In this document: positions 1 through 7,154 of the stretch, piece by piece | Numbering within the stretch: position 1 is the stretch's first letter | Layout of the letters: each line of letters opens with the position of its first letter | Origin: Trichomonas vaginalis G3 | Lineage: Eukaryota; Parabasalia; Trichomonadida; Trichomonadidae | Assembly (NCBI RefSeq): GCF_026262505.1 | Contig: NC_067206.1 | Coordinates: 23,017,896 to 23,081,895, forward strand | Direction: 5' to 3' | Length of the DNA: 64,000 nt | The notes under the pieces: model-generated | The model's database searches: none | Told to the model about the DNA's origin: nothing | The model's input: the letters and a program-made list of their open reading frames with translations, nothing else | Program-made: the position numbers and the translations under genes

Positions 1-2
1 CA

Positions 3-746
3 TCTTCTGAAATAACAGACTTAAACGTTAGCCTTGAAAAGAAGGCAGATAAGAACCATACACACGATTTCTTCGCAATTGGTATAGAAAATATTGAAGG
101 AACGGTTGAAGAAACTGGTGGGGATGTATTAAATTGGAAACCTCCTAACTTTCCACAAGGTTTAACATCGGAGGATGACATAACAACGATGAGATACATT
201 AGATGTAGAAATGTCTATGTCATGAAGGATGAAAACAATGTTAAATTCACTGCTCAAGATTTATATGATAAAAAAGCTGACAAAACAGAGCTTCAAACGT
301 TAAAGACAGAAATACTTCAAACACTATATCCTATAGGTTCTATTTACACGTCAATGAACTCTACCAGACCAGAAGTAGTACTTGGTTTTGGAACTTGGAC
401 TCAAATAGTCGACAGGTTTTTGTATTGTGCAAACTCTTCAAAGGAAACAGGTGGAAGTAAAACGATTTCAGGTGAAAATTTACCTGCGCACAGTCACTAC
501 ATAAATTTAAGTACATCTGAAGCAGGTTGGCATAAGCAGAGATTTTGGGATTGGTCAGCAATGAAAAAAGGTAAAGGATATGATGTTAAAGACAACGTTC
601 AGTTTGCTATAAATTGTTTCTGGGGTAGCACACAGGGAGAAGGAAACCATACACATCGCGTTTCAGGGTATACGCAAACAACGGGACAAAGTAAAGACTA
701 CATGCCACCTTACATGACAGTTTACGCATGGTATAGAATTGCTTAG
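3..746 (+). CDS. phage tail-fibre / baseplate gp10-C-like protein (5' end outside window)
   Basis: The frame is open from the first bases of the window, so this is the C-terminal part of a longer protein. An early stretch has the KADKNHTH-type motif common in phage fibre shafts. From about codon 108 comes a domain starting YPIGSIYTSM, with GFGTWTQI, a Gly-rich turn, PAHSHY and a late GNHTH, ending in an aromatic-rich MPPYMTVYAWYRIA. That pattern is typical of phage T4-type gp10 C-terminal/tail-collar domains. In a virion it would be a surface, receptor-facing protein; this is inferred from the family. It converges on the integrase gene with a 4-base overlap. Homology to phage proteins in a eukaryotic element suggests transfer from a bacterial virus. 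Confidence 0.75.
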   Translation, partial: SSEITDLNVSLEKKADKNHTHDFFAIGIENIEGTVEETGGDVLNWKPPNFPQGLTSEDDITTMRYIRCRNVYVMKDENNVKFTAQDLYDKKADKTELQTLKTEILQTLYPIGSIYTSMNSTRPEVVLGFGTWTQIVDRFLYCANSSKETGGSKTISGENLPAHSHYINLSTSEAGWHKQRFWDWSAMKKGKGYDVKDNVQFAINCFWGSTQGEGNHTHRVSGYTQTTGQSKDYMPPYMTVYAWYRIA

Positions 747-1697
747 TCGTCATGTTCCACTTCTTTAGCATATTCGTCAGGAGTTGTCTTATATTTGTTA
801 GGAACTGTCTTTGAAAGTATACCACCTTGAACTTTGACAAGTTTGAAACGAGGTCTGACAATAGTAGTTTTATCTTCTGCTTGCAGTCTGTACATTTTGC
901 CATGTTTGCCTAAAACTTCATAATATTCTCTTGTATACTTTCTTCTATTTTTACGAACACGAATGTGAGTACCTGTCGGGTTCCCATTGTTGTCATAGTC
1001 AATAGTATTTTCATATGGGTCGCGTTTAGGTATTTCTATTTTTACTTTGTCACCTTTCTTAAGTTTGAAGCCTGGCATTCTTTCTTGTCTATCCCTCTTA
1101 ACTAAACTATTAAATATATACTTTCTCTAAGTCAGGGTTGTTTTTCATTTCTTCGGGGGAGTGGTTTCCCAAACCTTTTTGTTTACGGTTATTGTAAATA
1201 TTTAAAACTTGTCTCATCTTTGCCATGGAGAAGTGTCTATACTTGTCGTCATATGACATTTCATCTACCTCACCACCTTGTGGTTGGTTTAAGTCTCTTA
1301 AGATTTTTATACAACTGTCAATGACACCAAGAGCAGAATTTTTGGTCGACAATGAAATATTGGTTTACATTTTTTGAACGCAGATAGTTTTAATATCGTC
1401 TGATTTGAAAGAACTTTCACAGTCAGATGTCAGTTTTGTTGGATGGTATTTGTCAACGAATATTGTCAAAGCAGTTTTCACATCTAAAATATTTTTGGAC
1501 CATAATGGTATGGCTTCACAGTATCTTGTGTTTTGACCAACAAATATTAGCCAGTATGGAGGTCCATCTGTTCTAACTCTCGGAATGTTTTCCAAGATAT
1601 CCATAAACCAAGCATTTGGTGTTGAACTAAAGATTTTTACCATGAGTGCTTTCTTTGTTGCTTTAGAAACATACGGGTCCTTGTTTGGATTCGTCAT
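743..1697 (-). pseudogene. Polinton retroviral-type integrase (rve), broken
   Basis: Minus-strand remnant of the element's DDE integrase, the enzyme that joins element ends to host DNA. Recognisable parts are the core with AWFMDI and a later TSDCESSF motif (the two aspartate strands of the rve fold), then a basic C-terminal SH3/chromo-like segment rich in Lys, Arg and Tyr. The gene is broken about twice. Its start is 16 bases from the start of the divergent 133-aa gene at 1714, so the two probably share a promoter region. Its 3' end meets the tail-fibre gene. The integrase is one main reason for calling the element a Maverick/Polinton. Confidence 0.8.
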
Positions 1698-1713
1698 TTT
1701 TATCCTATAAGAA

Positions 1714-2115
1714 ATGGGTTTATTTGGCGCATTAGCAGGAGTCGCATCTAGATTTTTACCCGCAGTGGGAACAATAGCCAGAGGTGCATTTGGAATTGGA
1801 AGGAAGATTTTGAGTACATTAGGTATACTGAAAGAGAAAGCGCAACCTATTATACAAACCGTACAGAAAGGTTGGGATGTAGCACGAGATGCAGCAAATC
1901 TTATTCCAAATCCTGAAACAAGAGGAAAAGTTCAAGGATGGATGGACAATGTAGGAAGACAAGCAGGAAACTACTATAACAAAGCAAATGACTACTATAA
2001 CCAAGCAGGACACTACATGGACCAAGGTGAAAGATTCTTTAACAGAGGATATAACCATGCACAACAGTGGGTAAACAACAACCAACCTCAACCGCCTCAA
2101 ACGTGGGGAATGTAA
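1714..2115 (+). CDS. 133-aa amphipathic virion-type protein
   Basis: Small protein starting MGLFGALAGVASRFLPAVG, a Gly/Ala/Leu-rich segment of about 35 residues predicted to form an amphipathic or membrane-inserting helix. A hydrophilic Asn/Tyr/Gln-rich tail with repeated NYYNKAND/DYYNQAGH-like units follows and ends in a Pro/Gln stretch. No family was recognised with certainty. By position and character it could be a membrane-lytic virion protein comparable in role to adenovirus pVI; this is inference. The N-terminal GLFGALAG also resembles viral fusion peptides. It heads a run of same-strand small genes (2135, 2310) with repeated leader motifs and lies 16 bases from the divergent integrase start. 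Confidence 0.55.
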   Translation: MGLFGALAGVASRFLPAVGTIARGAFGIGRKILSTLGILKEKAQPIIQTVQKGWDVARDAANLIPNPETRGKVQGWMDNVGRQAGNYYNKANDYYNQAGHYMDQGERFFNRGYNHAQQWVNNNQPQPPQTWGM

Positions 2116-2134
2116 AATTTTTTACTGAGATGAA
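2114..2134 (+). promoter_or_regulatory. repeated leader motif, copy 1
   Basis: AAAATTTTTTACTGAGATGA followed within a few bases by the ATG at 2135. The same string recurs at 2289-2309 before the next gene. It sits directly between two genes, so it is probably a promoter/initiator rather than coding sequence. Confidence 0.45.
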
Positions 2135-2290
2135 ATGAACAATACAGCTTTAAGACAAATGGGTTCAAGATGGATTTGTCGGCTTCCAGCAGTTACACAA
2201 CCACGTGTTTGTCAAGTTCTTCCTATACCTCAAGAAGTTTTAGACCGACTTAAAAAACCTAAACAACCAGTTGAAAACAAACCAAACTAA
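2135..2290 (+). CDS. 51-aa hypothetical element protein
   Basis: Short complete frame, 51 codons, beginning MNNTALRQMGSRWICR and ending in a Lys/Pro/Asn-rich tail. No family recognised. Support comes from its leader: the same 21-base motif stands immediately before this ATG and before the next gene's ATG, with tight gene spacing of about 20 bases on both sides. Two cysteines lie in the middle. Position among virion-type genes suggests a small structural or accessory protein, but nothing in the sequence shows function. Confidence 0.5.
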   Translation: MNNTALRQMGSRWICRLPAVTQPRVCQVLPIPQEVLDRLKKPKQPVENKPN

Positions 2291-2309
2291 AATTTTTTAC
2301 TGAGATGAA
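2289..2309 (+). promoter_or_regulatory. repeated leader motif, copy 2
   Basis: Second exact copy of AAAATTTTTTACTGAGATGA, ending just before the ATG at 2310. See the copy at 2114-2134. Confidence 0.45.
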
Positions 2310-2894
2310 ATGACCGAAGAAGTTGAAACGGTAGATTTGACACCACAAACAAAAAGTTCAGAACCATTGTCAAAACCTGTCAAAGAACTTACAGATGAAG
2401 AGAAAAATTCAATAATAGAAAGTGTGAGGTCTGGAAATACAAACCCTAACTACAAAGTCACTTTTCATAAAAATGGAACGGCAAGTATCTCAAAAAAGAA
2501 ACAGACTCTCACAAATAAAATATTGAAGTCTGAAGGAATTTTCGAGACAACAGATGGAAAAGTTTACTTCACTGACCAACAGTTCATTATAGAACATCTC
2601 ATTGACTTAGAGTCAAAATATTCTAAACTTTACAACAAACACAAAAAGTTGAAAGGAAAACAAAAACAGATGGCATATGATATTTATGAAGATACTAACG
2701 ACACAACCATACCTGCAAGTGAGGTAAAGTCAGCCGAACCGAAAAGTGACGAAAAACCAATAGAAGAAGGGAAGCCACAAACTGAAGATAAACCAAAACC
2801 AAAGTTTAGTCTCCAGACTAAACCAAGTCAACCTTCATTAGCTGGTATGGGTTGGCGTCAAAGACTTTTGGCAGCAGGTGGTTACGTAAAGTAA
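2310..2894 (+). CDS. 194-aa hypothetical element protein
   Basis: Complete frame. An acidic N-terminus (TEEVETVDLTP) is followed by a central region rich in Lys with a predicted helix/coiled coil around residues 100-130 (DLESKYSKLYNKHKKLKGK). A Pro/Glu/Lys-rich linker of about 40 residues comes next, and the end is MGWRQRLLAAGGYVK. Family not recognised. The leader motif directly upstream is shared with the 51-aa gene, so they are probably expressed together. The Gly-rich end after a flexible linker would suit a virion-processing or docking peptide, but that is a guess. Confidence 0.5.
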   Translation: MTEEVETVDLTPQTKSSEPLSKPVKELTDEEKNSIIESVRSGNTNPNYKVTFHKNGTASISKKKQTLTNKILKSEGIFETTDGKVYFTDQQFIIEHLIDLESKYSKLYNKHKKLKGKQKQMAYDIYEDTNDTTIPASEVKSAEPKSDEKPIEEGKPQTEDKPKPKFSLQTKPSQPSLAGMGWRQRLLAAGGYVK

Positions 2895-2922
2895 AAAAAA
2901 CATTTTTTTATTTTTATTTGAA

Positions 2923-3015
2923 ATGTACGCTGAGTCTGTCGCAAAAGACCGTTGGGAAGACATAGATGAAGAAGTCTTAACAAAAACATTGACGATGAAG
3001 TTCATGAGAAATTAG
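2923..3015 (+). pseudogene. 30-codon remnant, mosaic of the HNH and KilA-N genes
   Basis: A short frame that begins like the HNH gene at 3091 (MYAE, then DRW) under a nearly identical leader (AAAACATTTTTTTATTTTTA). The sequence then matches the KilA-N1 coding text around 5275-5295 (VHEKLDE region). The DNA just downstream (about 3031-3050) matches the last codons of the HNH gene. It reads as a deletion-duplication scar built from two neighbouring genes. It is unlikely to encode a working protein. Confidence 0.5.
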
Positions 3016-3090
3016 ATGAGAAATATGAAATGGCATACCATTTAAAATAAAACATTTTTTCAAAAAAAACATTTTTTTATTTTATTTGAA

Positions 3091-3675
3091 ATGTACGCTG
3101 AGTTTGTCGGAACAGACCGTTGGGAAACTTGTTTGTTAGATGAGAAATATGAAATTCACTGTTGTGAGTCATTTGAAGTCAGAAAAAAAGAGACAAAAAG
3201 AGTTTTAAGCGAATGTGAGCGAAATAACGGATATGCTATTATGAGTATGAGTGGAAAACACTATTTTAAACATATTGTCATTGCAACTCATTTTATACCG
3301 AACCCTAACAATTTACCTTTTGTAGACCATATAAACCGTATAAGAAACGACAATAGACTTGAAAACTTACGCTGGGTTACTTGTTCTGAAAACAATAAGA
3401 ACAAAGGCAAATTTCGAGATATTGTATTCGAATTTGTCGACGAACTAGAAGATGAAACAATTGAAATTACAGACTATGGCGAGCATACGTTTGAGTTTTA
3501 CTACTATAGCGAAGAACAAAACTCTTTCTACTTTTATACCGGCGTAAACTATAGAAAATTACAAGTATATTTTACTAAGGAAGGCTATGCTTATGTAAAC
3601 GCTAGAGATACAGATGGAAAAAACGTTCGAATATTTCTTAACAAATTCAAGAAGCTATATGGCATACCATTTTAA
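3091..3675 (+). CDS. HNH endonuclease-like protein
   Basis: 194-aa complete frame. Residues about 58-105 carry an HNH_3-type nuclease pattern: HIVIATHFIPNP, then VDHINRIRNDN, then ENLRWVTCSEN. The His, Asn and NLxW positions match free-standing or homing-type HNH nucleases of phages and large DNA viruses. The N-terminal 50 residues and the C-terminal 80 residues, rich in Tyr and Phe, were not recognised. HNH genes of this kind cut DNA and often spread themselves, which fits the partial duplicate just upstream. Leader AAAACATTTTTTTATTTTAT precedes the ATG. Confidence 0.7.
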   Translation: MYAEFVGTDRWETCLLDEKYEIHCCESFEVRKKETKRVLSECERNNGYAIMSMSGKHYFKHIVIATHFIPNPNNLPFVDHINRIRNDNRLENLRWVTCSENNKNKGKFRDIVFEFVDELEDETIEITDYGEHTFEFYYYSEEQNSFYFYTGVNYRKLQVYFTKEGYAYVNARDTDGKNVRIFLNKFKKLYGIPF

Positions 3676-3711
3676 AACGTTTTTTAAACCATATATTTTT
3701 ACATATATAAA

Positions 3712-4572
3712 ATGCTTCAGGTTGAAAAACAAAGAACAAAAGTAGCAGATACAAAACCGTTAGACTATATCTTTACAAACGCTGGTAGGAATATATCAGA
3801 TGAAGAAATTTCATCCGGAGCATATAGATTTAACTATCCAATTCGCTGGCTTCAAAGTCCTTCAGATGCAAAGGCAATAGGATTTAGAAGAGTTTTGTTT
3901 TCAAATAGAACTAACGCTTTTATGTTCGCAGTATATTTTCACGGTCAGTATAAAGGTTCTGATGGTCTAATAGAAAAATTTGACGAAATGAAAATCTTTA
4001 CTATTCGTTCAGACGAAAGTCTTGAGAAGACTCTAAATGACTTTCAAACTCAAATAAACAAATACTACTGGGAATTTCAAGAAAAATACGACTCTTTACT
4101 AAATGGAACATACTATCTAAAACTAGAATACGACAAGATGAACTCCACAGTTTCATTTCAAAGGATTGAAAATAACCCTCCAAGAGATACACAGTTTTTA
4201 TATTGGGGAGTAGACAGACGTTCTTGGGCACAATTTCTTCGGTTACTAAACCAGAACGAACCATTGCCACCTGACGGTCCTTTTAAATTTATACTCCCAC
4301 CAACAGATTTGACAGTTTATAGAAACGTGTTCGATCCTCAAAATGTCATGTGTCATGCAAGTTTCAGTTCAAGCAACAACAGTTTTCTTTGTATCGGTAA
4401 GGACTTTTATGACTTTGCTTCTAAATTCTACGAACCACCTAGTAACAGTTTCTCTGACTTTCAATTTTGGTTCACAACAAACGGTGTGCAGCATATTATT
4501 CCACTATACTATGACTTTTATCTCGAATTGTCTTTCATATACAACTACGGAAAAGTGCTGAAAAAGTATTGA
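3712..4572 (+). CDS. 286-aa unknown protein, possibly virion component
   Basis: Complete frame rich in Phe, Tyr, Asn and Ser, with predicted alternating beta strands along most of its length and no transmembrane segment. It opens MLQVEKQRTKVADTKPLDYI and contains YRFNYPIRWLQSP and FLYWGVDRRSW. No family recognised. The beta-rich, aromatic character is compatible with a capsid or fibre-base protein. It closes the left same-strand run (1714-4572) of element A; after it begins the palindrome-rich accessory zone. Confidence 0.4.
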   Translation: MLQVEKQRTKVADTKPLDYIFTNAGRNISDEEISSGAYRFNYPIRWLQSPSDAKAIGFRRVLFSNRTNAFMFAVYFHGQYKGSDGLIEKFDEMKIFTIRSDESLEKTLNDFQTQINKYYWEFQEKYDSLLNGTYYLKLEYDKMNSTVSFQRIENNPPRDTQFLYWGVDRRSWAQFLRLLNQNEPLPPDGPFKFILPPTDLTVYRNVFDPQNVMCHASFSSSNNSFLCIGKDFYDFASKFYEPPSNSFSDFQFWFTTNGVQHIIPLYYDFYLELSFIYNYGKVLKKY

Positions 4573-4755
4573 AAAATATATTTTAGATCTCACCAGGTCA
4601 CCAGGTCCCTCGGTCCCTCGGTCATTTTAACTTCTCTGAAAAAGTGTGACAACATGACATTTTGACAACAACACAGGAAATAGATTTCACCCTCTTGAAT
4701 TTTGTATAAAAAGCAACCGCCGGAATTCCGGCGGTTGGTATATTCTTCACAAAAT
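4572..4755 (+). repeat. 185-bp direct repeat, left copy, with palindrome 4715-4736
   Basis: The stretch from AAAAATATATTTTAGATCTC through CCCTCGGTCCCTCGGTCATT to the palindrome is repeated at 5580-5765 with about nine in ten bases identical. The two copies flank the KilA-N1 gene as direct repeats. The palindrome AACCGCCGGAATTCCGGCGG (4715-4736 with two further Ts) is a perfect 22-bp inverted repeat. Its surroundings match, in reverse orientation, codons inside KilA-N1. Confidence 0.8.
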
Positions 4756-4779
4756 GCTTGTTTTGAGGTCGAGCCACAA

Positions 4780-4857
4780 ACGAATGTCCGACGGTTAAGC
4801 CAAAAACGAATGTCCGACGGTTAAGCCAAAAACGAATGTCCGACGGTTAAGCCAAAA
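4780..4857 (+). repeat. three 26-bp tandem repeats
   Basis: Three identical units each starting ACGAATGTCCGACGGTTAAG, at 4780-4805, 4806-4831 and 4832-4857. They lie directly before the A+T-rich promoter of KilA-N1 and look like an operator array. The ACGGTTAA core resembles Myb-type sites, but no regulator is shown. Confidence 0.8.
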
Positions 4858-4886
4858 ATATTTTTTATTTTTATTGTAAGAACAGT
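4858..4886 (+). promoter_or_regulatory. promoter-like A/T leader of KilA-N1
   Basis: ATATTTTTTATTTTTATTGT followed by AAGAACAGT and the ATG. The same architecture (AATATTTTTTTTATTTT, then TGTAAGAACA) precedes genes at 6157 and 7687 and the T5orf172 gene of element B, marking a shared promoter class. Confidence 0.5.
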
Positions 4887-5549
4887 ATGACAGTCGAAGC
4901 AAAAACGTTCACGAACAAATCTAATGGCGAAACATTCACAAAAGGCACTTACAACGGTATTGAAGTCTTACGTAGAGACAAGGATGGTTATATAAATGTA
5001 ACAAATATGTGTCAGCAGTTTAGGAAAGACTTTAGAAAGTTGTTGGAAAATAAGTCCTGGGAAGAGTATTTTAAGGCATTTCGTGAAGAATATACCACCT
5101 GCCGGAATTCCGGCGGGTGCTTTTTATACAATGTTAATGCAGGAATTCCCGATGAAATCAAACAGGTTAGAGGAACGTATGTAGACCCAAGACTCGTAAA
5201 CTATATAGCAATGTGGGCTTCTCCAAAATATTGCATAGCAGTTGGAAAAATTATGGACTCCATAGACAAGAAAGTTCATGAGAAATTAGATGAAGAAGAA
5301 CTTGAAGATACAGCAGAGAATGCTAAACCTTTGTTCGAAGAAGAAGTTAGAAAAATGCATGAAAAACAAATAGAACATGAACGTGAGATATGTTCTGGTT
5401 ATAGAGACTCTCCATACGAACTAAACCAATGGGAACAAGAAGATTTAAAGAGAGAATTTAGAGAATATGAACTCGCTAAAGTTTCATTAGAAGCTGCAGA
5501 AGAGAGGTTAAAAGGTTGGGGTCCTTTTGTACAAAAATATTGTGAGTAA
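4887..5549 (+). CDS. KilA-N domain protein 1, palindrome inside coding sequence
   Basis: 220-aa complete frame. KilA-N domain from about residue 20 to 125: GTYNGIEVLRRDKDGYINVT at the start and VRGTYVDPRLVNYIAMWASP near the end, the standard blocks of this DNA-binding fold found in phages and large DNA viruses. The C-terminal half is charged and helical. Between the two blocks lies a segment (EEYTTCRNSGGCFLYN) encoded by a 24-bp near-perfect palindrome at 5096-5119. The same cassette, in reverse orientation, occurs four times outside the gene (around 4715, 5728, 5812 and 5910). Role inferred: DNA-binding regulator or accessory factor of the element. Flanked by 185-bp direct repeats, so it looks like a movable unit. 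Confidence 0.8.
   Translation: MTVEAKTFTNKSNGETFTKGTYNGIEVLRRDKDGYINVTNMCQQFRKDFRKLLENKSWEEYFKAFREEYTTCRNSGGCFLYNVNAGIPDEIKQVRGTYVDPRLVNYIAMWASPKYCIAVGKIMDSIDKKVHEKLDEEELEDTAENAKPLFEEEVRKMHEKQIEHEREICSGYRDSPYELNQWEQEDLKREFREYELAKVSLEAAEERLKGWGPFVQKYCE
5096..5119 (+). repeat. palindrome inside KilA-N1
   Basis: CACCTGCCGGAATTCCGGCG plus GGTG forms a 24-bp palindrome with a single unpaired position. With about 20 bases on each side it matches the external cassettes in reverse orientation. Confidence 0.85.
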
Positions 5550-5579
5550 ATGAACCATTTTATTTTTATTGAATTCGGC

Positions 5580-5957
5580 AAAAATATATTTTAGGTGGAA
5601 CCAGGTCCCTCGGTCCCTCGGTCATTTTAACTTCTCTGAAAAAGTGTGACAACATGACATTTTGACAACAACACAGGAAATAGACTTCACCCGTTGAATT
5701 TTGTATAAAAAAAGCACCCGCCGGAATTCCGGCAGGTGGTATATTCTTCACAAAATGCTTGTTTTGTCAAACATGAACGTCAATGTTTTGTATAAAAAAA
5801 GCACCCGCCGGAATTCCGGCAGGTGGTATATTCTTCACAAAATGCTTGTTTTGTTGAGACTTCTTCATCGTATTCTTTCACCCGTTGAATTTTGTATAAA
5901 AAGCACCCCGCGGAATTCCGGCAGGTGGTATATTCTTCACAAAATGCTTGTTTTGAG
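5580..5957 (+). repeat. right direct repeat and three external palindrome cassettes
   Basis: Starts with the right copy of the 185-bp repeat (5580-5765). The cassette TTGTATAAAAA..GCACCCGCCGGAATTCCGGC..GGTGGTATATTCTTCAC recurs with its palindrome near 5728, 5812 and 5910. All three are in reverse orientation to the copy in KilA-N1, and the last has a slightly different core. Each ends in CAAAATGCTTGTTTTG. Open frames across this stretch are repeat-driven and are not genes. Confidence 0.8.
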
Positions 5958-5997
5958 GTCGAGCCACTTTTGGCTCCACCGTATTTTTCAACCAAAA

Positions 5998-6072
5998 CTC
6001 ATTTTACTCAGCAAAAATATATTTTAGGTGAAGTGGTGAGATCTCACCTCTTTTTTCACCTCTTTTCTCACC
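5998..6072 (+). repeat. 75-bp inverted repeat, left copy
   Basis: Contains AGCAAAAATATATTTTAGGT and the perfect palindrome GGTGAGATCTCACC (6035-6048), then CACCTCTTTT runs. The reverse complement of the whole stretch occurs at about 7075-7148, on the other side of the 6157-7072 gene. A third copy lies near the element end at about 19506-19570. Confidence 0.8.
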
Positions 6073-6156
6073 CGTTGAATTTTCATGAATTTCCTTAAGA
6101 TAAAAAATATATTTTAGTTTTTTAAAAAAATATTTTTTTATTTTTATTGTAAGAAC

Positions 6157-7072
6157 ATGTTAGCAACAACTTCACCAAACTCGTTAGTCATGAACCCAAC
6201 TTCAATGTTAGTAGAGATGAAAAGCTTCATTCCTTCTTCATATACTTTCGAAACAGAAATCCAGAAGATAAAGCAAGAACTTCTCCAAGGAGTTTTAGAC
6301 TGTAGTGCAAAAGATGAAACAAATGAAGAATATCTTTATGAAATGCAGGATATTATTGACCATCTACCTAAACTTCCTGAAATACAACAACAAAAGCTTA
6401 CTATTCCAGAATTCGATGAAATAGAAGTCAAAGCAACTGACTCAGTAGAAACCAAGAAGTTCATACGTAAGGTAAACTATGAGTTTCTTGGATTTTCATT
6501 GCAACCACAAAGTTATGGACAAAGATTGCGATATGTTATATAAGAACATCTCTGACATATACAAATCTGAAGAATTTAAGACCTACGACAACTTTGTTTC
6601 GTTAGTTGCAAAATGTGTATGGCAGATAAGAGATAAAGATAAAAGAGGTAAAGTATGGAACGAACAGATAAAACCAGCAACTTTTGAGTTAAAGAAAACC
6701 ATTGACGCCTTAGTCATACTTGCAGGTTTTATTTCAATGTACAATGCTAAAATGAACCCACAATGTTCAAAATGTAAAGCAGCAATGAGGAAATATAACT
6801 ACTCCGTCAAAGAGATAGAACGTATGCGAAACGACTATGCAGATTTAAAGAAAGAAGCAGAGAAACCAGCAGAAGATAAAATGGACATGTTGACATTTCT
6901 GAACAAAAACTATCCAACAGCTGACGATTTCCTTCTATCTGATGTCAAGAAGAAATATAAAGAAACATTCGGCATTGTGAAAACTTTTGACATACTGACA
7001 GAAGAAATAGAAGCTACAAAACTGTTTAGGATTTCAAATATACATCGTACAATTCATGTAAGACGCTTGTGA
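6157..7072 (+). pseudogene. unknown element gene, about 300 codons, broken
   Basis: Region with strong coding character on the plus strand, broken about once. The N-terminal part is acidic and Ser/Thr-rich. The later part is Lys-rich and helical, with a CSKCKAAMRKY motif that could bind a metal. No family recognised. It is preceded by the shared promoter-like leader (AATATTTTTTTATTTTTATT, then GTAAGAACA) and bracketed by 75-bp inverted repeats at 5998-6072 and 7075-7148. It therefore looks like a gene cassette with its own terminal repeats inside element A. No counterpart was seen in copies B or C. Confidence 0.45.
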
Positions 7073-7074
7073 AA

Positions 7075-7148
7075 AAGAGGTGAGAAAGGAGGTGAGAAAA
7101 GAGGTGAGATCTCACCACTTCACCTAAAATATATTTTTGCTGAGTAAA
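7075..7148 (-). repeat. 75-bp inverted repeat, right copy
   Basis: Reverse complement of 5998-6072, including GGTGAGATCTCACC at 7103-7116 and CACCTAAAATATATTTTTGC. Preceded by repeated GAGGTGAGAAA units. Confidence 0.8.
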
Positions 7149-7154
7149 TGACCA

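Noticed and set aside
5701-6027. Plus-strand 108-codon frame and its antisense 71-codon frame
   Set aside because: Both are produced by the tandem palindrome cassettes derived from KilA-N1, with no promoter-like leader.
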